Shown: piece by piece, positions 30,610 through 40,637 of the stretch
Numbering within the stretch: the first letter of the stretch is position 1
Layout: each line of letters opens with the position of its first letter
Source: Pseudoalteromonas sp.
Lineage (GTDB): Bacteria; Pseudomonadota; Gammaproteobacteria; Enterobacterales; Alteromonadaceae
Assembly (NCBI RefSeq): GCF_018402495.1
Contig: NZ_JAGYIU010000004.1
Location: forward strand, 372,001-436,000
Direction: 5' to 3'
DNA: 64,000 nt
Translations under genes and position numbers: made by a program
The notes under the pieces: model-generated
Told to the model about the DNA's origin: nothing
Database searches by the model: none
What the model saw: only the letters and a program-made list of their open reading frames with translations

Positions 30610-31635
30610 CTATCGATTTATTTGCTGAGTAATTCTGAGTACTTGTGCCTGCGTGCAATCTCTCAGCATATCAAACGCTTTAACTGCTGTTTCTGTACCT
30701 AATACAAACGGGTGTGGTTGACCGAGTTTACGAGTTTTTATTAGAGATAATTTTTTAACTGAACCGTCAGTCCTTGGATGATTTGACATAAAAATATCAA
30801 CCTCTTGTGTTTTAGCAATTTTACCAAATCTAGCTGCTGCATCACTGTAAGCTTGAATCCGCTGTTTATCTGGTCCGTAATTTAGTCCTGTACCGCCCCA
30901 CAAAGCGACCATATGTTTTTTACCGTTGTCATATACAGGAAAAATCAATGAAATAGTACCAGGCGTATGACCCGGTGTTTCATAAATTTGTACTTTGGTA
31001 TCGCCTAGGGTCACTATGTCACCGTCTTTTACGGTAATATCACGTTTTGGCATTGCTCCCCAGCGAGGACTAAACACAGTTAACTGATTGTTTTCCATAC
31101 GAGTCCATGCAGTATCACTCATCACAACTTGTGTTAAATATTTATCAACGAAATATCCTTGGCCACCATAATGATCCCCATGCTCATGACCAATAATTAA
31201 AAACTTTGTATCTGCAGGGGTCAAACCCAGTTCCAGCATGCCCTTTTCAATAAACGTTTTAGCTTGCTCGTTGGTATTAAGTGCATCGATTAAAATAAGT
31301 CCTTTACTCGTTTCAAGAACCCAACTTGACACGCCACTTGTCCCAACAAAATAAAGATTATCAAAAACTTTCACTGGCCCTATAGGCTGTCGTTGTATGT
31401 TTCTGTTAGGTTTACTTCGCTGTTCGGAGTTATCCGACACTGAACGTTTGCGGTTAGACAAATCACGAATTGGAGAGTCAATATCACACAGTTTTGTGAG
31501 CCCTGGAAACAATTCTGCATGTTGCATCCCTTTTTGCGACAAACCTTTAGCCGTTAAATCAGTTGCACTTGTATTGAAACTAGCGCCAGACATGACAACT
31601 AATAGAGTCGTTACTATTGGTATTATAATTTTCAT
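30610..31635 (-). CDS. exported MBL-fold metallo-hydrolase
   Basis: Signal-like N-terminus; HEHGDH Zn motif, GHTPGTISL, SNHPRTDG (B3-like ligand set). Confidence 0.93.
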   Translation of the reverse strand: MKIIIPIVTTLLVVMSGASFNTSATDLTAKGLSQKGMQHAELFPGLTKLCDIDSPIRDLSNRKRSVSDNSEQRSKPNRNIQRQPIGPVKVFDNLYFVGTSGVSSWVLETSKGLILIDALNTNEQAKTFIEKGMLELGLTPADTKFLIIGHEHGDHYGGQGYFVDKYLTQVVMSDTAWTRMENNQLTVFSPRWGAMPKRDITVKDGDIVTLGDTKVQIYETPGHTPGTISLIFPVYDNGKKHMVALWGGTGLNYGPDKQRIQAYSDAAARFGKIAKTQEVDIFMSNHPRTDGSVKKLSLIKTRKLGQPHPFVLGTETAVKAFDMLRDCTQAQVLRITQQINR

Positions 31636-31650
31636 GTTTCACACTCTTCG

Positions 31651-33594
31651 TTAAAAATTGGTTTCAACCGATAACCATAAGCGACGGCCGTCTTCTTTAT
31701 AACCGTATTCTTCAGTGGTAATTTCTTTATCAAATAAATTGTATATGCCACTAGAGAACGTGAACATATTGTTTACTTTCCAGTTAACACCGAAATCTAT
31801 GTAGGTTAACGATTTTGCTATGGTAGAACGCGAACCAAGGGTAATTGGTTGGCTATCTTTACCGCGGTAGGTTACTTTTGCCCATGTATTTATAACATTA
31901 CTTAATTGCCAATTAATACCAGCATTAGCTAAATGCATTGGCACTTGCGTTAGTGGTTGACCTTTATTTTCACCAGACTTTTGTTCTGAATCGTTATAAG
32001 TGTATGCAGCATTAACAGATAATAACTCGGTTATGTCTGTCGAAATTGACGCTTCGACTCCTGAAACAATAGCTTTATCAAGATTTTCATATTGACGAGC
32101 TCCTTCTTGCGCACACCTTTCAATAGGGCAACTGGCTAAGTTGTTCTTATCGTCAAAGTCATTGTAAAATAATGTAATTTGTGCGACTAAGTTATCTTCA
32201 CCAGTGTAGTAAACACCCACTTCATTATTTAGAGAAGTTTCTGGGGTTAATTCTGGATTCCCATAAATATCACCGCCACGGCTTTCTTGAATCCACTCTG
32301 GTGTCATTGCTCTGATTTTAGGAGCGCTGTACCCAGTTGATATACCACCCTTTAACGTCCAGTTATTGCTCAATGACCAAACGCCATATACACGATAACT
32401 AGCGTATGAATCAAAAATTTCATTATTATCTAAACGAAGGCCCAAGGTAATCGATAAATCATCATTAGTTTGCCACTCGTTATCTGCAAATAAAGCCCAT
32501 TGATAGTTAGAAATCTCAGTTGTGTCATTTACATTACTTGCATCTTTTAATTTCTCAGATTCATAGGATAAGCCAGCAATCACATTATTTTGTTCAAATA
32601 CCGTTGACCACTGTGAGTTAAATACTAAATTATCCAGCGTAATAACACGACCTACATTCTCAACGGTTTCTTTTTGGATAAAACTAGTACCTGCACCCCA
32701 GTCATAACTCCCAATATGAGATAATGAAAAGGATTCTCGATTATTATTTGTTTCAGAAGCTGCAAGAGCTGAATCAGCTGATTTACCCTCAGATGTGATA
32801 CGTTTCTGATCTTGCTTGGCATAGTCTAGGGTAATACGGTCTGACTTTGTTGGTGTAAAGTGAAGTTCTGCGCGGTAGTTTTCCATTTCTTTAGCGCCAT
32901 AACCATTAATTATTTCGTCTTCTTTACGCTCCTGTATAAGTCCTGTGAACGATGCAGATAGCATATCCTGTATCACTGGCATTGCCATGTAAACTTGTGC
33001 TTGTGAATGATTACCAGCATCACTATCCTCTTGAATCGTTGACTCTAAACGAATACTTCCTTGGAATTTATCAAAATCTTTTCGAGTTATAATGTTAATT
33101 ACGCCACCAATTGCACCTGAACCGTACAGCGTCGCCATAGGGCCTCTTATCACTTCAATTCGTTCAATAGCATCTAATGGCGGTAACCAATCTTGTTCCC
33201 AGCCCGCACCACTTCCACTTGGCTGTGTTTCACGTCCTGATTGTTTTTTCCCATCAATTAAAATTGCCGTATATTGACCATTCATCCCTCTCAATGAGAC
33301 ATCCTCACTAGCGCCACCGCGAGTAAGAGTAACACCGGGAATGTCTCGTAATGCATCAGTAAGATCTTTATAAAAACCTTTTTCAATATCAGCACGATCA
33401 AGTACGCTAATAGACGCTGCAGCTCGTGACAGAAGTTGCTCTCTACCAGCGGCTGTGACCACAATAACTTCAGTGTCGTTTTCATTAATTTTCGTGACAG
33501 ACGTTTGTTCGGCAAATGCCGGCGCAGATGAAAAAGCTGAAAGGGTAAATACAGCGTAAGAAATAAAGCTTAGAGAAAAAGAGTTATACTGCAT
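31651..33594 (-). CDS. TonB-dependent catechol-siderophore-type receptor (IrgA/VctA-like)
   Basis: VIVVTAAGREQLLSRAAASISVLDRADIEKGFYKDLTDALRDIPGV...IERIEVIRGPMATLYGSGAIGGVINIITRK. Confidence 0.94.
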   Translation of the reverse strand: MQYNSFSLSFISYAVFTLSAFSSAPAFAEQTSVTKINENDTEVIVVTAAGREQLLSRAAASISVLDRADIEKGFYKDLTDALRDIPGVTLTRGGASEDVSLRGMNGQYTAILIDGKKQSGRETQPSGSGAGWEQDWLPPLDAIERIEVIRGPMATLYGSGAIGGVINIITRKDFDKFQGSIRLESTIQEDSDAGNHSQAQVYMAMPVIQDMLSASFTGLIQERKEDEIINGYGAKEMENYRAELHFTPTKSDRITLDYAKQDQKRITSEGKSADSALAASETNNNRESFSLSHIGSYDWGAGTSFIQKETVENVGRVITLDNLVFNSQWSTVFEQNNVIAGLSYESEKLKDASNVNDTTEISNYQWALFADNEWQTNDDLSITLGLRLDNNEIFDSYASYRVYGVWSLSNNWTLKGGISTGYSAPKIRAMTPEWIQESRGGDIYGNPELTPETSLNNEVGVYYTGEDNLVAQITLFYNDFDDKNNLASCPIERCAQEGARQYENLDKAIVSGVEASISTDITELLSVNAAYTYNDSEQKSGENKGQPLTQVPMHLANAGINWQLSNVINTWAKVTYRGKDSQPITLGSRSTIAKSLTYIDFGVNWKVNNMFTFSSGIYNLFDKEITTEEYGYKEDGRRLWLSVETNF

Positions 33595-33611
33595 TGAATA
33601 ATGAAAACCTG

Positions 33612-33630
33612 ATAAAAATGATAATGGTTC
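33612..33630. promoter_or_regulatory. weak Fur-box-like sequence upstream of receptor operon
   Basis: GATAAAAATGATAATGGTT, about 12/19 to consensus by eye. Confidence 0.3.
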
Positions 33631-33968
33631 GTATTTAAGAGGTTATTTAGGAAATATGCAAGTGTTAAACTATTCACAATTGACATGGTCATTATGCACA
33701 AACTGCAAACAGTCTAGAGTCTGTACCTTTGTGCAACTAAGAATAGCCTTGAGAGCACTCCCTAGGGGCGATTTACTTTTTGTTGCCACCATGGATGATG
33801 GTAAGGGGCGTGAACAGGACGCACAAGCTTTGCTCGGTTTTGACTTAGCCCACTAGGTTACAAACCTCTTGGGGCGATTAAATCGCGCCAAGTTTGAACA
33901 AATTATCATCCGCAAAGGTCAACAGACCCCAGTATTAAAATTATTTCTTAGAATAAAATAAATTAGAT

Positions 33969-34916
33969 TTAAGCAAATACTACTTTGTTTTCGTAGAGAG
34001 TTTTAAAAATATCACGTACCCATTCGCACATAGGATCGTCATGAAAGCGCTTATGCCAATATAAATAAACATTGGTAAAATCGAGCTGAATTTTTTCTGG
34101 TACTTCTCTCATAACTAATCGCGTATCTTTACAGGCTGATTCAGCAAACGGTGTAGGCAGATGAAAAATAATATCAGTTTCTGCAGCAATGTTTGGTGCA
34201 CTGTTAAAGTTTGATAATTGAAGTGGTACTTTTAACTTATTTTTGCTATTTGCTAGCCCAAGGGCCTTGAACTTGTTTTCAAATGAGATTGATTTTTCAC
34301 CCTGTAATGAAATTTGCCCAAAATGGCACTTGGCTAACTGTTCGGCAGTAAACTCTTCTTTGGCAAGCGGGTGAGATTTATTCATCAATAATCGAAAATC
34401 GCGCTTTGCGACTATCATTTGATAAATATTTTGTTCCGCTTTAGGAGGTAGATGTGAAGATAATACAAAATGTACATCACCACTTACAAGTGCTTCAAAG
34501 TGTCTCTTTGGGGTCGTATCTATACTAACCACAAGATTTGGGGCTTGTCGCCGTGTTTGTGCAATAACCTTTGGCATTAAAGCATCAATTTGAGGCTGCA
34601 AACCATAGAATTTAACAGTACTATCAACCGTTTTAGGATCAAATACTTGTTTATGCACTAGACGTTCTAGGCTCTCAATAACATAATTTAGATCCTGCTT
34701 AATTGATTCTGCTTTTGGCGTGAGCTCATAACCAAAGTTGGAGCGAACTAAAAGCTCATCCTCAAAAAATACTCGCATTTTTTGCAATGCTCGACTTATT
34801 GTCGATTGGCTTATATTAAGAGACAGCGCTGTATTTGAAATATGTTTTTCAATTAATAATTGTTTGAGAATAATTAAGGCGTTTAAATCGATATTCGTTA
34901 AGTTCATATTCACCAT
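33969..34916 (-). CDS. LysR-family transcriptional regulator
   Basis: IDLNALIILKQLLIEKHISNTALSLNISQSTISRALQKMRVFFEDELLVR. Confidence 0.93.
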   Translation of the reverse strand: MVNMNLTNIDLNALIILKQLLIEKHISNTALSLNISQSTISRALQKMRVFFEDELLVRSNFGYELTPKAESIKQDLNYVIESLERLVHKQVFDPKTVDSTVKFYGLQPQIDALMPKVIAQTRRQAPNLVVSIDTTPKRHFEALVSGDVHFVLSSHLPPKAEQNIYQMIVAKRDFRLLMNKSHPLAKEEFTAEQLAKCHFGQISLQGEKSISFENKFKALGLANSKNKLKVPLQLSNFNSAPNIAAETDIIFHLPTPFAESACKDTRLVMREVPEKIQLDFTNVYLYWHKRFHDDPMCEWVRDIFKTLYENKVVFA

Positions 34917-35093
34917 ACACTAAAAGGTTCAAAGGTCGCCGCTCACTTAAAGTAGATTGTAATCGTTAGCTATAAAGTATGTAGACGATAGCGTTAATTA
35001 TGAAGCCAATCAAAACAAAAAGTAACAGGAGCACTCCTTATAAAAAATCTTTCATATATTAAAGTTAATTTTTCGCAAATCTACGTAAAAAGT

Positions 35094-35402
35094 TTAATCC
35101 TCTGGCCCTGTTAAGGTAAACACTAAATGCTTGCGCATATCTTTTAAAATCACGCCTTTTTTAAGCATGGCGCCGCTTAAGCGTTTTTGCCACTTTAATA
35201 AGTCTGGCTCTGCCTCTGCAAGCGCTTGTTGATTTTCAAATTGAAAACACATCAGTAAAGAACCTGGAAATAAATGATATTCCACATCAAACCAGCATTG
35301 CAGCATACCAGGGAGCTCAGCACGGCCTTGTTCTTCTATTTTATCAGCAACACTGAGGACGAGTGCTTGTTGTTTTACTTGCACAGCAGATAGTTTTTTC
35401 AT
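35094..35402 (-). CDS. conserved hypothetical protein
   Basis: ~102 aa ORF from internal M; no recognised domain. Confidence 0.6.
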   Translation of the reverse strand: MKKLSAVQVKQQALVLSVADKIEEQGRAELPGMLQCWFDVEYHLFPGSLLMCFQFENQQALAEAEPDLLKWQKRLSGAMLKKGVILKDMRKHLVFTLTGPED

Positions 35403-35581
35403 GTGGGAATCCAATTTAGAGGCTAAAAATACAGCCGGAATAATGCATTATACTCAAGCTTTTAGGTAGGCAACAACGTTAACTACGCTTTAAGTTTAAT
35501 AGCACACTACGAGGGCTGAATCTGGTTTAATTTAATTAAATGATACAGTTAGTTTGAATACACTATTTATCAAGGGAAATC

Positions 35582-36170
35582 ATGAACCATATAGTTATTA
35601 TTTTTATATTGTCAGGATGCTCTGAAGAGCAAGTTTCTGAGAAAAAATTAAAACCTGTTTCTGTCATAGAGTTAAATAAAGCTAAATCGTTTGATAGTCG
35701 TATTTTGTCTGGTGTTATCCAACCTGCTAACACAGCAACTTTAATGTTTGCGGTTAGCGGAAAGGTCGAAGACGTTTTTTTGAAGTTGGCGAGGCTTTTG
35801 AAAAAGGTAAGCCGTTAGCCAAGCTGGAACAAACAAAGTATTTATTGGCAGTGCAAGAGGGCGAAGGGCAGGTATCTAATGCGAAGGCTATGCTGCTAAA
35901 TGTTAAGCAAAATTTTGAACGCAAAGCATCTCTTTAAGACGTTTACGACCTATATTAATGTCTACTTGTACAACAATAATAGGCTTAATGCCGCTCATTT
36001 TATCTAAAAATGTTTTGTTTTATGGTCAAGCAAGTACTATTGCGTTTGGTCTTGCAATGGGAACAATTTTAACATTAGGGTTTGTTCCGGTTGTGTATAC
36101 TTTTTTCTTTAAAATAAAGCCGGTTAAAGCAGATAAGCAACAAACCCAGCGTGAGTCAGAGCAGGCTTAA
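35582..36170 (+). pseudogene. RND efflux system remnant: adaptor N-terminus joined to pump C-terminus
   Basis: MFP-like GCSEEQVSEKKLKPVSVIEL...LSGVIQPANTATLMFAVSGKVEDVF, continued in another frame EVGEAFEKGKPLAKLEQTKYLLAVQEGEGQ, then RRLRPILMSTCTTIIGLMPLIL...GLAMGTILTLGFVPVVYTFFF typical of an RND pump C-terminus. Confidence 0.82.
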
Positions 36171-36213
36171 TACGAAGGGCTGATAATAGTTTTAGCCACT
36201 AAATAGGCCTGTT

Positions 36214-38394
36214 TTACTCATGCTTTAATTGTTTAGATAAAAACAAGTTAGTAACGTCTGCGACTTTGATTAACGACTCTTTATCAGCATGACTCCAAGT
36301 TACCTTTGAGCCCACACTTTCACAACAAATAACACCTAACGGTTTGTTATCAATTATATAAATGTAATCAAGTAAAGAATAAATATCGAAAGGCTTAAAA
36401 TAAGAGCTAGTAAATTGTTTAGTTGCTTCGTTATTTCTGGCATCAGAAGCGTCGAGTACTTGGTTAGCTAAAATATAGTCGAAATAAGCAGGGGAGTTTT
36501 CTGTGTATAGAGCAGTTCCACTTAACACGTCATTATTTTCATCAAGACAAATTAAGCAATTTAATGCACTGTATTCTTTATTAAATAACCAAAGGCTCAC
36601 TCGATTAGCATTGGGGATAAGCGCTTTTAACTCTTTGCATATTTGCTTTAGCTTCCGGTCGCTAGAAACATTAGGATCGCTAATTTTTACTGCTAAGTTT
36701 TTTAGGTTGAGGTTCTTAGGATTATAAACATTGAGTAAGCTATTGATCTTAGCTTTATCAAACGGTTTAGTTAAGTAGCCATCCATACCAATATCTAAAT
36801 AATGCTCAATGTCTTGTTTTAGGGTATTTGCTGTCATAGCTATAATCGGAACGGTTTTACCTGTAGGAAGCGCTCTAATAGCTTGCGTAGCTTTTATGCC
36901 ATCCATTTCAGGCATTTGTATATCCATGAAAATTAAGTCTACCGAGTGCTCTTTGAAGTACTTAATGCATTCTTTACCGTCCTCTGCGATAATTAAATTA
37001 GCATTATGTGCTTTGAGCATTTTAACAATAATAAGCTGATTTATTTTATTATCTTCGGCAATTAAAACAGTACTACCATGAAGGTTTGTTATATCAGTGC
37101 ACTGCTTCGAGGTTGGTGGCAATAAAGCAATCTCAAAGCTTTGCTCATAGGTAAACGTGGAGCCCTTATCTATTTTGCTGGTAAAGCTAAGGTGCCCCTG
37201 CATTAACTCACTTAAACGAGCGCAAATTGATAAGCCTAAACCTGTGCCTCCATATTTCCTTGAGGTTGATGAGTCGGCCTGATGAAATTCTTTAAATAAA
37301 TGCTCTTGAACAGTCTCATTAATACCAAGGCCTGTATCAATAACTTCAAAGGTGAGTACTTGTGTTTGCAATGTACTATTTTTAACACTTATCTTCAGCT
37401 CTACTTGGCCAAAGTTGGTAAATTTAATCGCATTTGAGCACAGGTTATTTAAAATTTGCGAAACCCGAAGTGGATCGCCTTTTAAATTGGCTGCTATTTC
37501 AGAATCTACAGATGTAGTTAGTTTTATGCCTTTAGCATCTGCTTGTTTTAATAGGGGGTTGACTACGTTGTTGATGACTTCGGTGAGATTGAAGTTGATA
37601 TGCTCAATCTCTAATTTACCAGCTTCAATTTTAGAAAAATCTAAAATATCATTTACAATATTTGATAAGTAATATGTTGATTTTAAAATGCTTTTTAAGG
37701 CATTGTTTTTTTCTTTTATAGTGGTTTCTGATATTCCAAACTCAGCTAAATTTAAAATTCCATGTAATGGGGTTCTCAGTTCGTGAGTCATATTTGCTAA
37801 AAATTTACTTTTTGAGTTATTGGCAATATCAGCTTTATTTTTGAACCTCTCTAGTTCTTTATTGTGTTTTTCTTGTTTTTCTAACGCCGTAACTAGCTTT
37901 TTATTATTAAGCCGAAGCTCTAATTGCGTAATAACCTCTTTGCTCAAAACCGTGAGTGCATTTATTTGTTTGCTTGAAAGCTTTTTTGGTTTATCACTAA
38001 TAACACATAGCGTACCTATGGCATTGCCTCTTGGTGTTATAAGCGGTGCCCCTGCATAAAAGCAAATATTTGGGTCGTTTGTAACCAAGGGATTATCGTG
38101 AAAGCGGGTGTCAGTAAGTGCATTTTGAACTTCGAATACTTTGTTTTCTAAAATTGCGTGAGAACAAAACGAGATATCTCGTGCGGTTTCGGCTACATCA
38201 ATACCATGCTTTGACTTAAACCATTGCCTGTTCGGATCAACAAGGCTTATCAGTGAAATGGGCGTTTCGCAAATATCAGATGCAAGCTGGGTTAAATCGT
38301 CAAAAGATTTTTCAGCTTCAGTGTCTAAAATGTCATACTCATATAAGTCTTTTAGCCGTGATAGTTCATCTGCAGGTGTTGACGCTTTTATCAT
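36214..38394 (-). CDS. hybrid sensor histidine kinase/response regulator (GAF-HisKA-HATPase-REC-GAF)
   Basis: N-terminal GAF (FCSHAILEN...FYAGAPLITPRGNAIGTLCVI), MTHELRTPLHGILN, GTGLGLSI, REC DLIFMDIQMPEMDGI, C-terminal GAF-like PLGVICCES. Confidence 0.93.
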   Translation of the reverse strand: MIKASTPADELSRLKDLYEYDILDTEAEKSFDDLTQLASDICETPISLISLVDPNRQWFKSKHGIDVAETARDISFCSHAILENKVFEVQNALTDTRFHDNPLVTNDPNICFYAGAPLITPRGNAIGTLCVISDKPKKLSSKQINALTVLSKEVITQLELRLNNKKLVTALEKQEKHNKELERFKNKADIANNSKSKFLANMTHELRTPLHGILNLAEFGISETTIKEKNNALKSILKSTYYLSNIVNDILDFSKIEAGKLEIEHINFNLTEVINNVVNPLLKQADAKGIKLTTSVDSEIAANLKGDPLRVSQILNNLCSNAIKFTNFGQVELKISVKNSTLQTQVLTFEVIDTGLGINETVQEHLFKEFHQADSSTSRKYGGTGLGLSICARLSELMQGHLSFTSKIDKGSTFTYEQSFEIALLPPTSKQCTDITNLHGSTVLIAEDNKINQLIIVKMLKAHNANLIIAEDGKECIKYFKEHSVDLIFMDIQMPEMDGIKATQAIRALPTGKTVPIIAMTANTLKQDIEHYLDIGMDGYLTKPFDKAKINSLLNVYNPKNLNLKNLAVKISDPNVSSDRKLKQICKELKALIPNANRVSLWLFNKEYSALNCLICLDENNDVLSGTALYTENSPAYFDYILANQVLDASDARNNEATKQFTSSYFKPFDIYSLLDYIYIIDNKPLGVICCESVGSKVTWSHADKESLIKVADVTNLFLSKQLKHE

Positions 38395-38630
38395 TATTTA
38401 ACCTTGTTTTTGTTATGCTTAACAATGAGTAATCAAATAAAAATAATAACGCATTGGCTAGTATAAAATGAAAAAATACGCGTTTAATGTCAATTTGCTT
38501 AAAGTGTATTTTTACTTACGAATTCATCTGCTGTTGAAAATTTAAGCTAAATTATTGTGCTTAAGTATTTAGCTTATATGACCTTTTAAATTTTTACGAA
38601 TTGATTTAAAACAATCCGTCTTATAGCGGG

Positions 38631-40379
38631 TCAATCAACAATTTTATTTCGACCACTATTTTTTGCCTCGTATAAATAGTCATCAACGTATTTTAAGCTG
38701 CTTTGTAGGCTAATTGTGCCATTGTGGGTAAGCAGTCCAATACTGACAGTAAAGCTAATATTTTTATTACGATAGTAAACTTTATGTTCATTCACTGCGT
38801 TTTTAATACGCTCAGCGGCTTGCTTAGCTTCGGCTTTGTTTGTGTTAGGCATAATAATTAAAAACTCTTCACCGCCAAGGCGAAATACGGCGTCATTTTT
38901 TCTGATGAGGCCATGTAAAATATTAGCGAGTTCTTTTAAACCCTTATCTCCAGCTTCGTGGCCGTAGTTATCATTTATGGCTTTAAAGTGATCTATATCG
39001 AGCATTAATAATGAAATATAGGTATTTTCATCTTGTGTTTTTAATAGCTCATCGGTAAGAAACCTGTATAAGGTTCGCCTATTTAAACAGCCTGTAAGTG
39101 GGTCTACATTAGCTTGTTTTTCTAACTCTTTGTTAAGTGTAAATAGCTCTTGAGTGCGCGCCTGTATTCGTTGCTCTAAACTAGTATTAAGGGCTATGAG
39201 TTTGTGTTCTATGTTTATTTCTTTGCTTACATCGTTTTGCACCGCGAAGTAATAAGCGATTTTTCCATCTCTATAAATCGGCGATATTGCCAACTCATTC
39301 CAATAGGGTTCCCTACTTTTGGTGTAGTTTAAAATTCGGGTGCTTATAGGCAGCCCTTTTTTAAGGTGAGTTTTAAGTTTAGCTATCGTTTTTAAATCAG
39401 TATTTTCACCTTGTAAAATAGAGCCGAGCTTTTTGCCTTCGACCTCAAAAAGGCTATACCCCGTCATTTTTTCGAATGACCCATTAACCCAAATAACATG
39501 CTTATTTTTATCGGCAATGACCATTCCTACCGTAGTTTCTTTGAGTGCGGTAACTAAAAAGTCTCGTTCAAGGGCTATTGTTTCACTTCCTGTTATATCC
39601 TGAAAAATGCCGTATAGCTTAGTAATTTCACCATTTTTATTTCTTGATACATTACCGCTTGATATCACCGTGCGTTCTTGTTGGTCGTCATCTACAACAC
39701 GTAATTTTATACAACGCCATTCTTGCCCCGTTAAAAGCGCATTTTCGACAGCGCTAGCTATTTTGGGCTTATCATCTACATGATAAAAGTTTATTGCAGT
39801 ATCTAACTGTGGTGTGTAGCGACTAGGGGAAACACCATGGATAGTGTAAATTTCATCGGTCCAAAATAATTGGTTGTTATTACAGTCGAGCTGCCAATAA
39901 CCTACTTTTAAAACTTCGCCTGCGTTTTCTATGATGGTTTGTAATTCGTTATTACTAATAACAGAGGACACTTGGGCAAAATGCTGGTTAAAAACTAAAA
40001 CCATATATTGGTGTTGGTTTTGATCCACATTATGTAAGCAGCAATTTAGTTTAATAGAGCAATCGATTGCGAATGTGAGCTCAATATTAAATTGGTCTAA
40101 CTCATTATGTTGCGATTTTAGTGCGAGAATTTGTTGTAATAGTGTTTTGCTTTCAGTTGTACAACAGGCATACAGGCTTTCAATGGTTGGCATGTTTTTG
40201 GTTGTAATATTTAGCTCTGACCACCCATCTGAGAGATAACTGAGCTGATGATGGTTATCAAATACCATTAAAAGAAAGTTGCATTTTTCTAGCAGTGCAA
40301 TATTTATGTCTTTAATATCCATAAGCTCCCTACATACTGAAAAGTAGTACAACGATAAGCTGAGTATAGACCCACTCAT
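38631..40379 (-). CDS. PAS-domain diguanylate cyclase
   Basis: FRLGGEEFLIIMP with upstream RKND I-site; PAS/PAC segments; DPLTGCLNRRTLYRFL. Confidence 0.95.
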   Translation of the reverse strand: MSGSILSLSLYYFSVCRELMDIKDINIALLEKCNFLLMVFDNHHQLSYLSDGWSELNITTKNMPTIESLYACCTTESKTLLQQILALKSQHNELDQFNIELTFAIDCSIKLNCCLHNVDQNQHQYMVLVFNQHFAQVSSVISNNELQTIIENAGEVLKVGYWQLDCNNNQLFWTDEIYTIHGVSPSRYTPQLDTAINFYHVDDKPKIASAVENALLTGQEWRCIKLRVVDDDQQERTVISSGNVSRNKNGEITKLYGIFQDITGSETIALERDFLVTALKETTVGMVIADKNKHVIWVNGSFEKMTGYSLFEVEGKKLGSILQGENTDLKTIAKLKTHLKKGLPISTRILNYTKSREPYWNELAISPIYRDGKIAYYFAVQNDVSKEINIEHKLIALNTSLEQRIQARTQELFTLNKELEKQANVDPLTGCLNRRTLYRFLTDELLKTQDENTYISLLMLDIDHFKAINDNYGHEAGDKGLKELANILHGLIRKNDAVFRLGGEEFLIIMPNTNKAEAKQAAERIKNAVNEHKVYYRNKNISFTVSIGLLTHNGTISLQSSLKYVDDYLYEAKNSGRNKIVD

Positions 40380-40637
40380 AAAGTTTAACAGTATGGAAAT
40401 GGTTAATTTATCGACAGATTTAATTCAAAATGACTAAAGACTTTACAGTGCGCGCATTGTTATTAGCGAGGGATATGTGTTTATAGCCTATGGTTGCTTT
40501 TAGAGCAGATTATTTTGTTTTTTGAGTTGTTTGCGTTTTTTTCAATAAAAAGCAGTTCTTTTGTATTGTTTTTAGTTTATTTTATAAGAAACAAGTCCAG
40601 TCTCTGTTAACATTCGTATATTACCCTATTATTTTAA

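Noticed and set aside
33656-33856. 66-aa + strand ORF
   Set aside because: No family resemblance; overlaps the promoter and repeat-like DNA including a CATGGATG hairpin.
34960-35035. 22-aa hydrophobic micro-ORF on minus strand (V/MLLLLFVLIGFIINAIVYILYS)
   Set aside because: AAGGAG lies directly against the GTG, giving no proper RBS spacing; not enough support.
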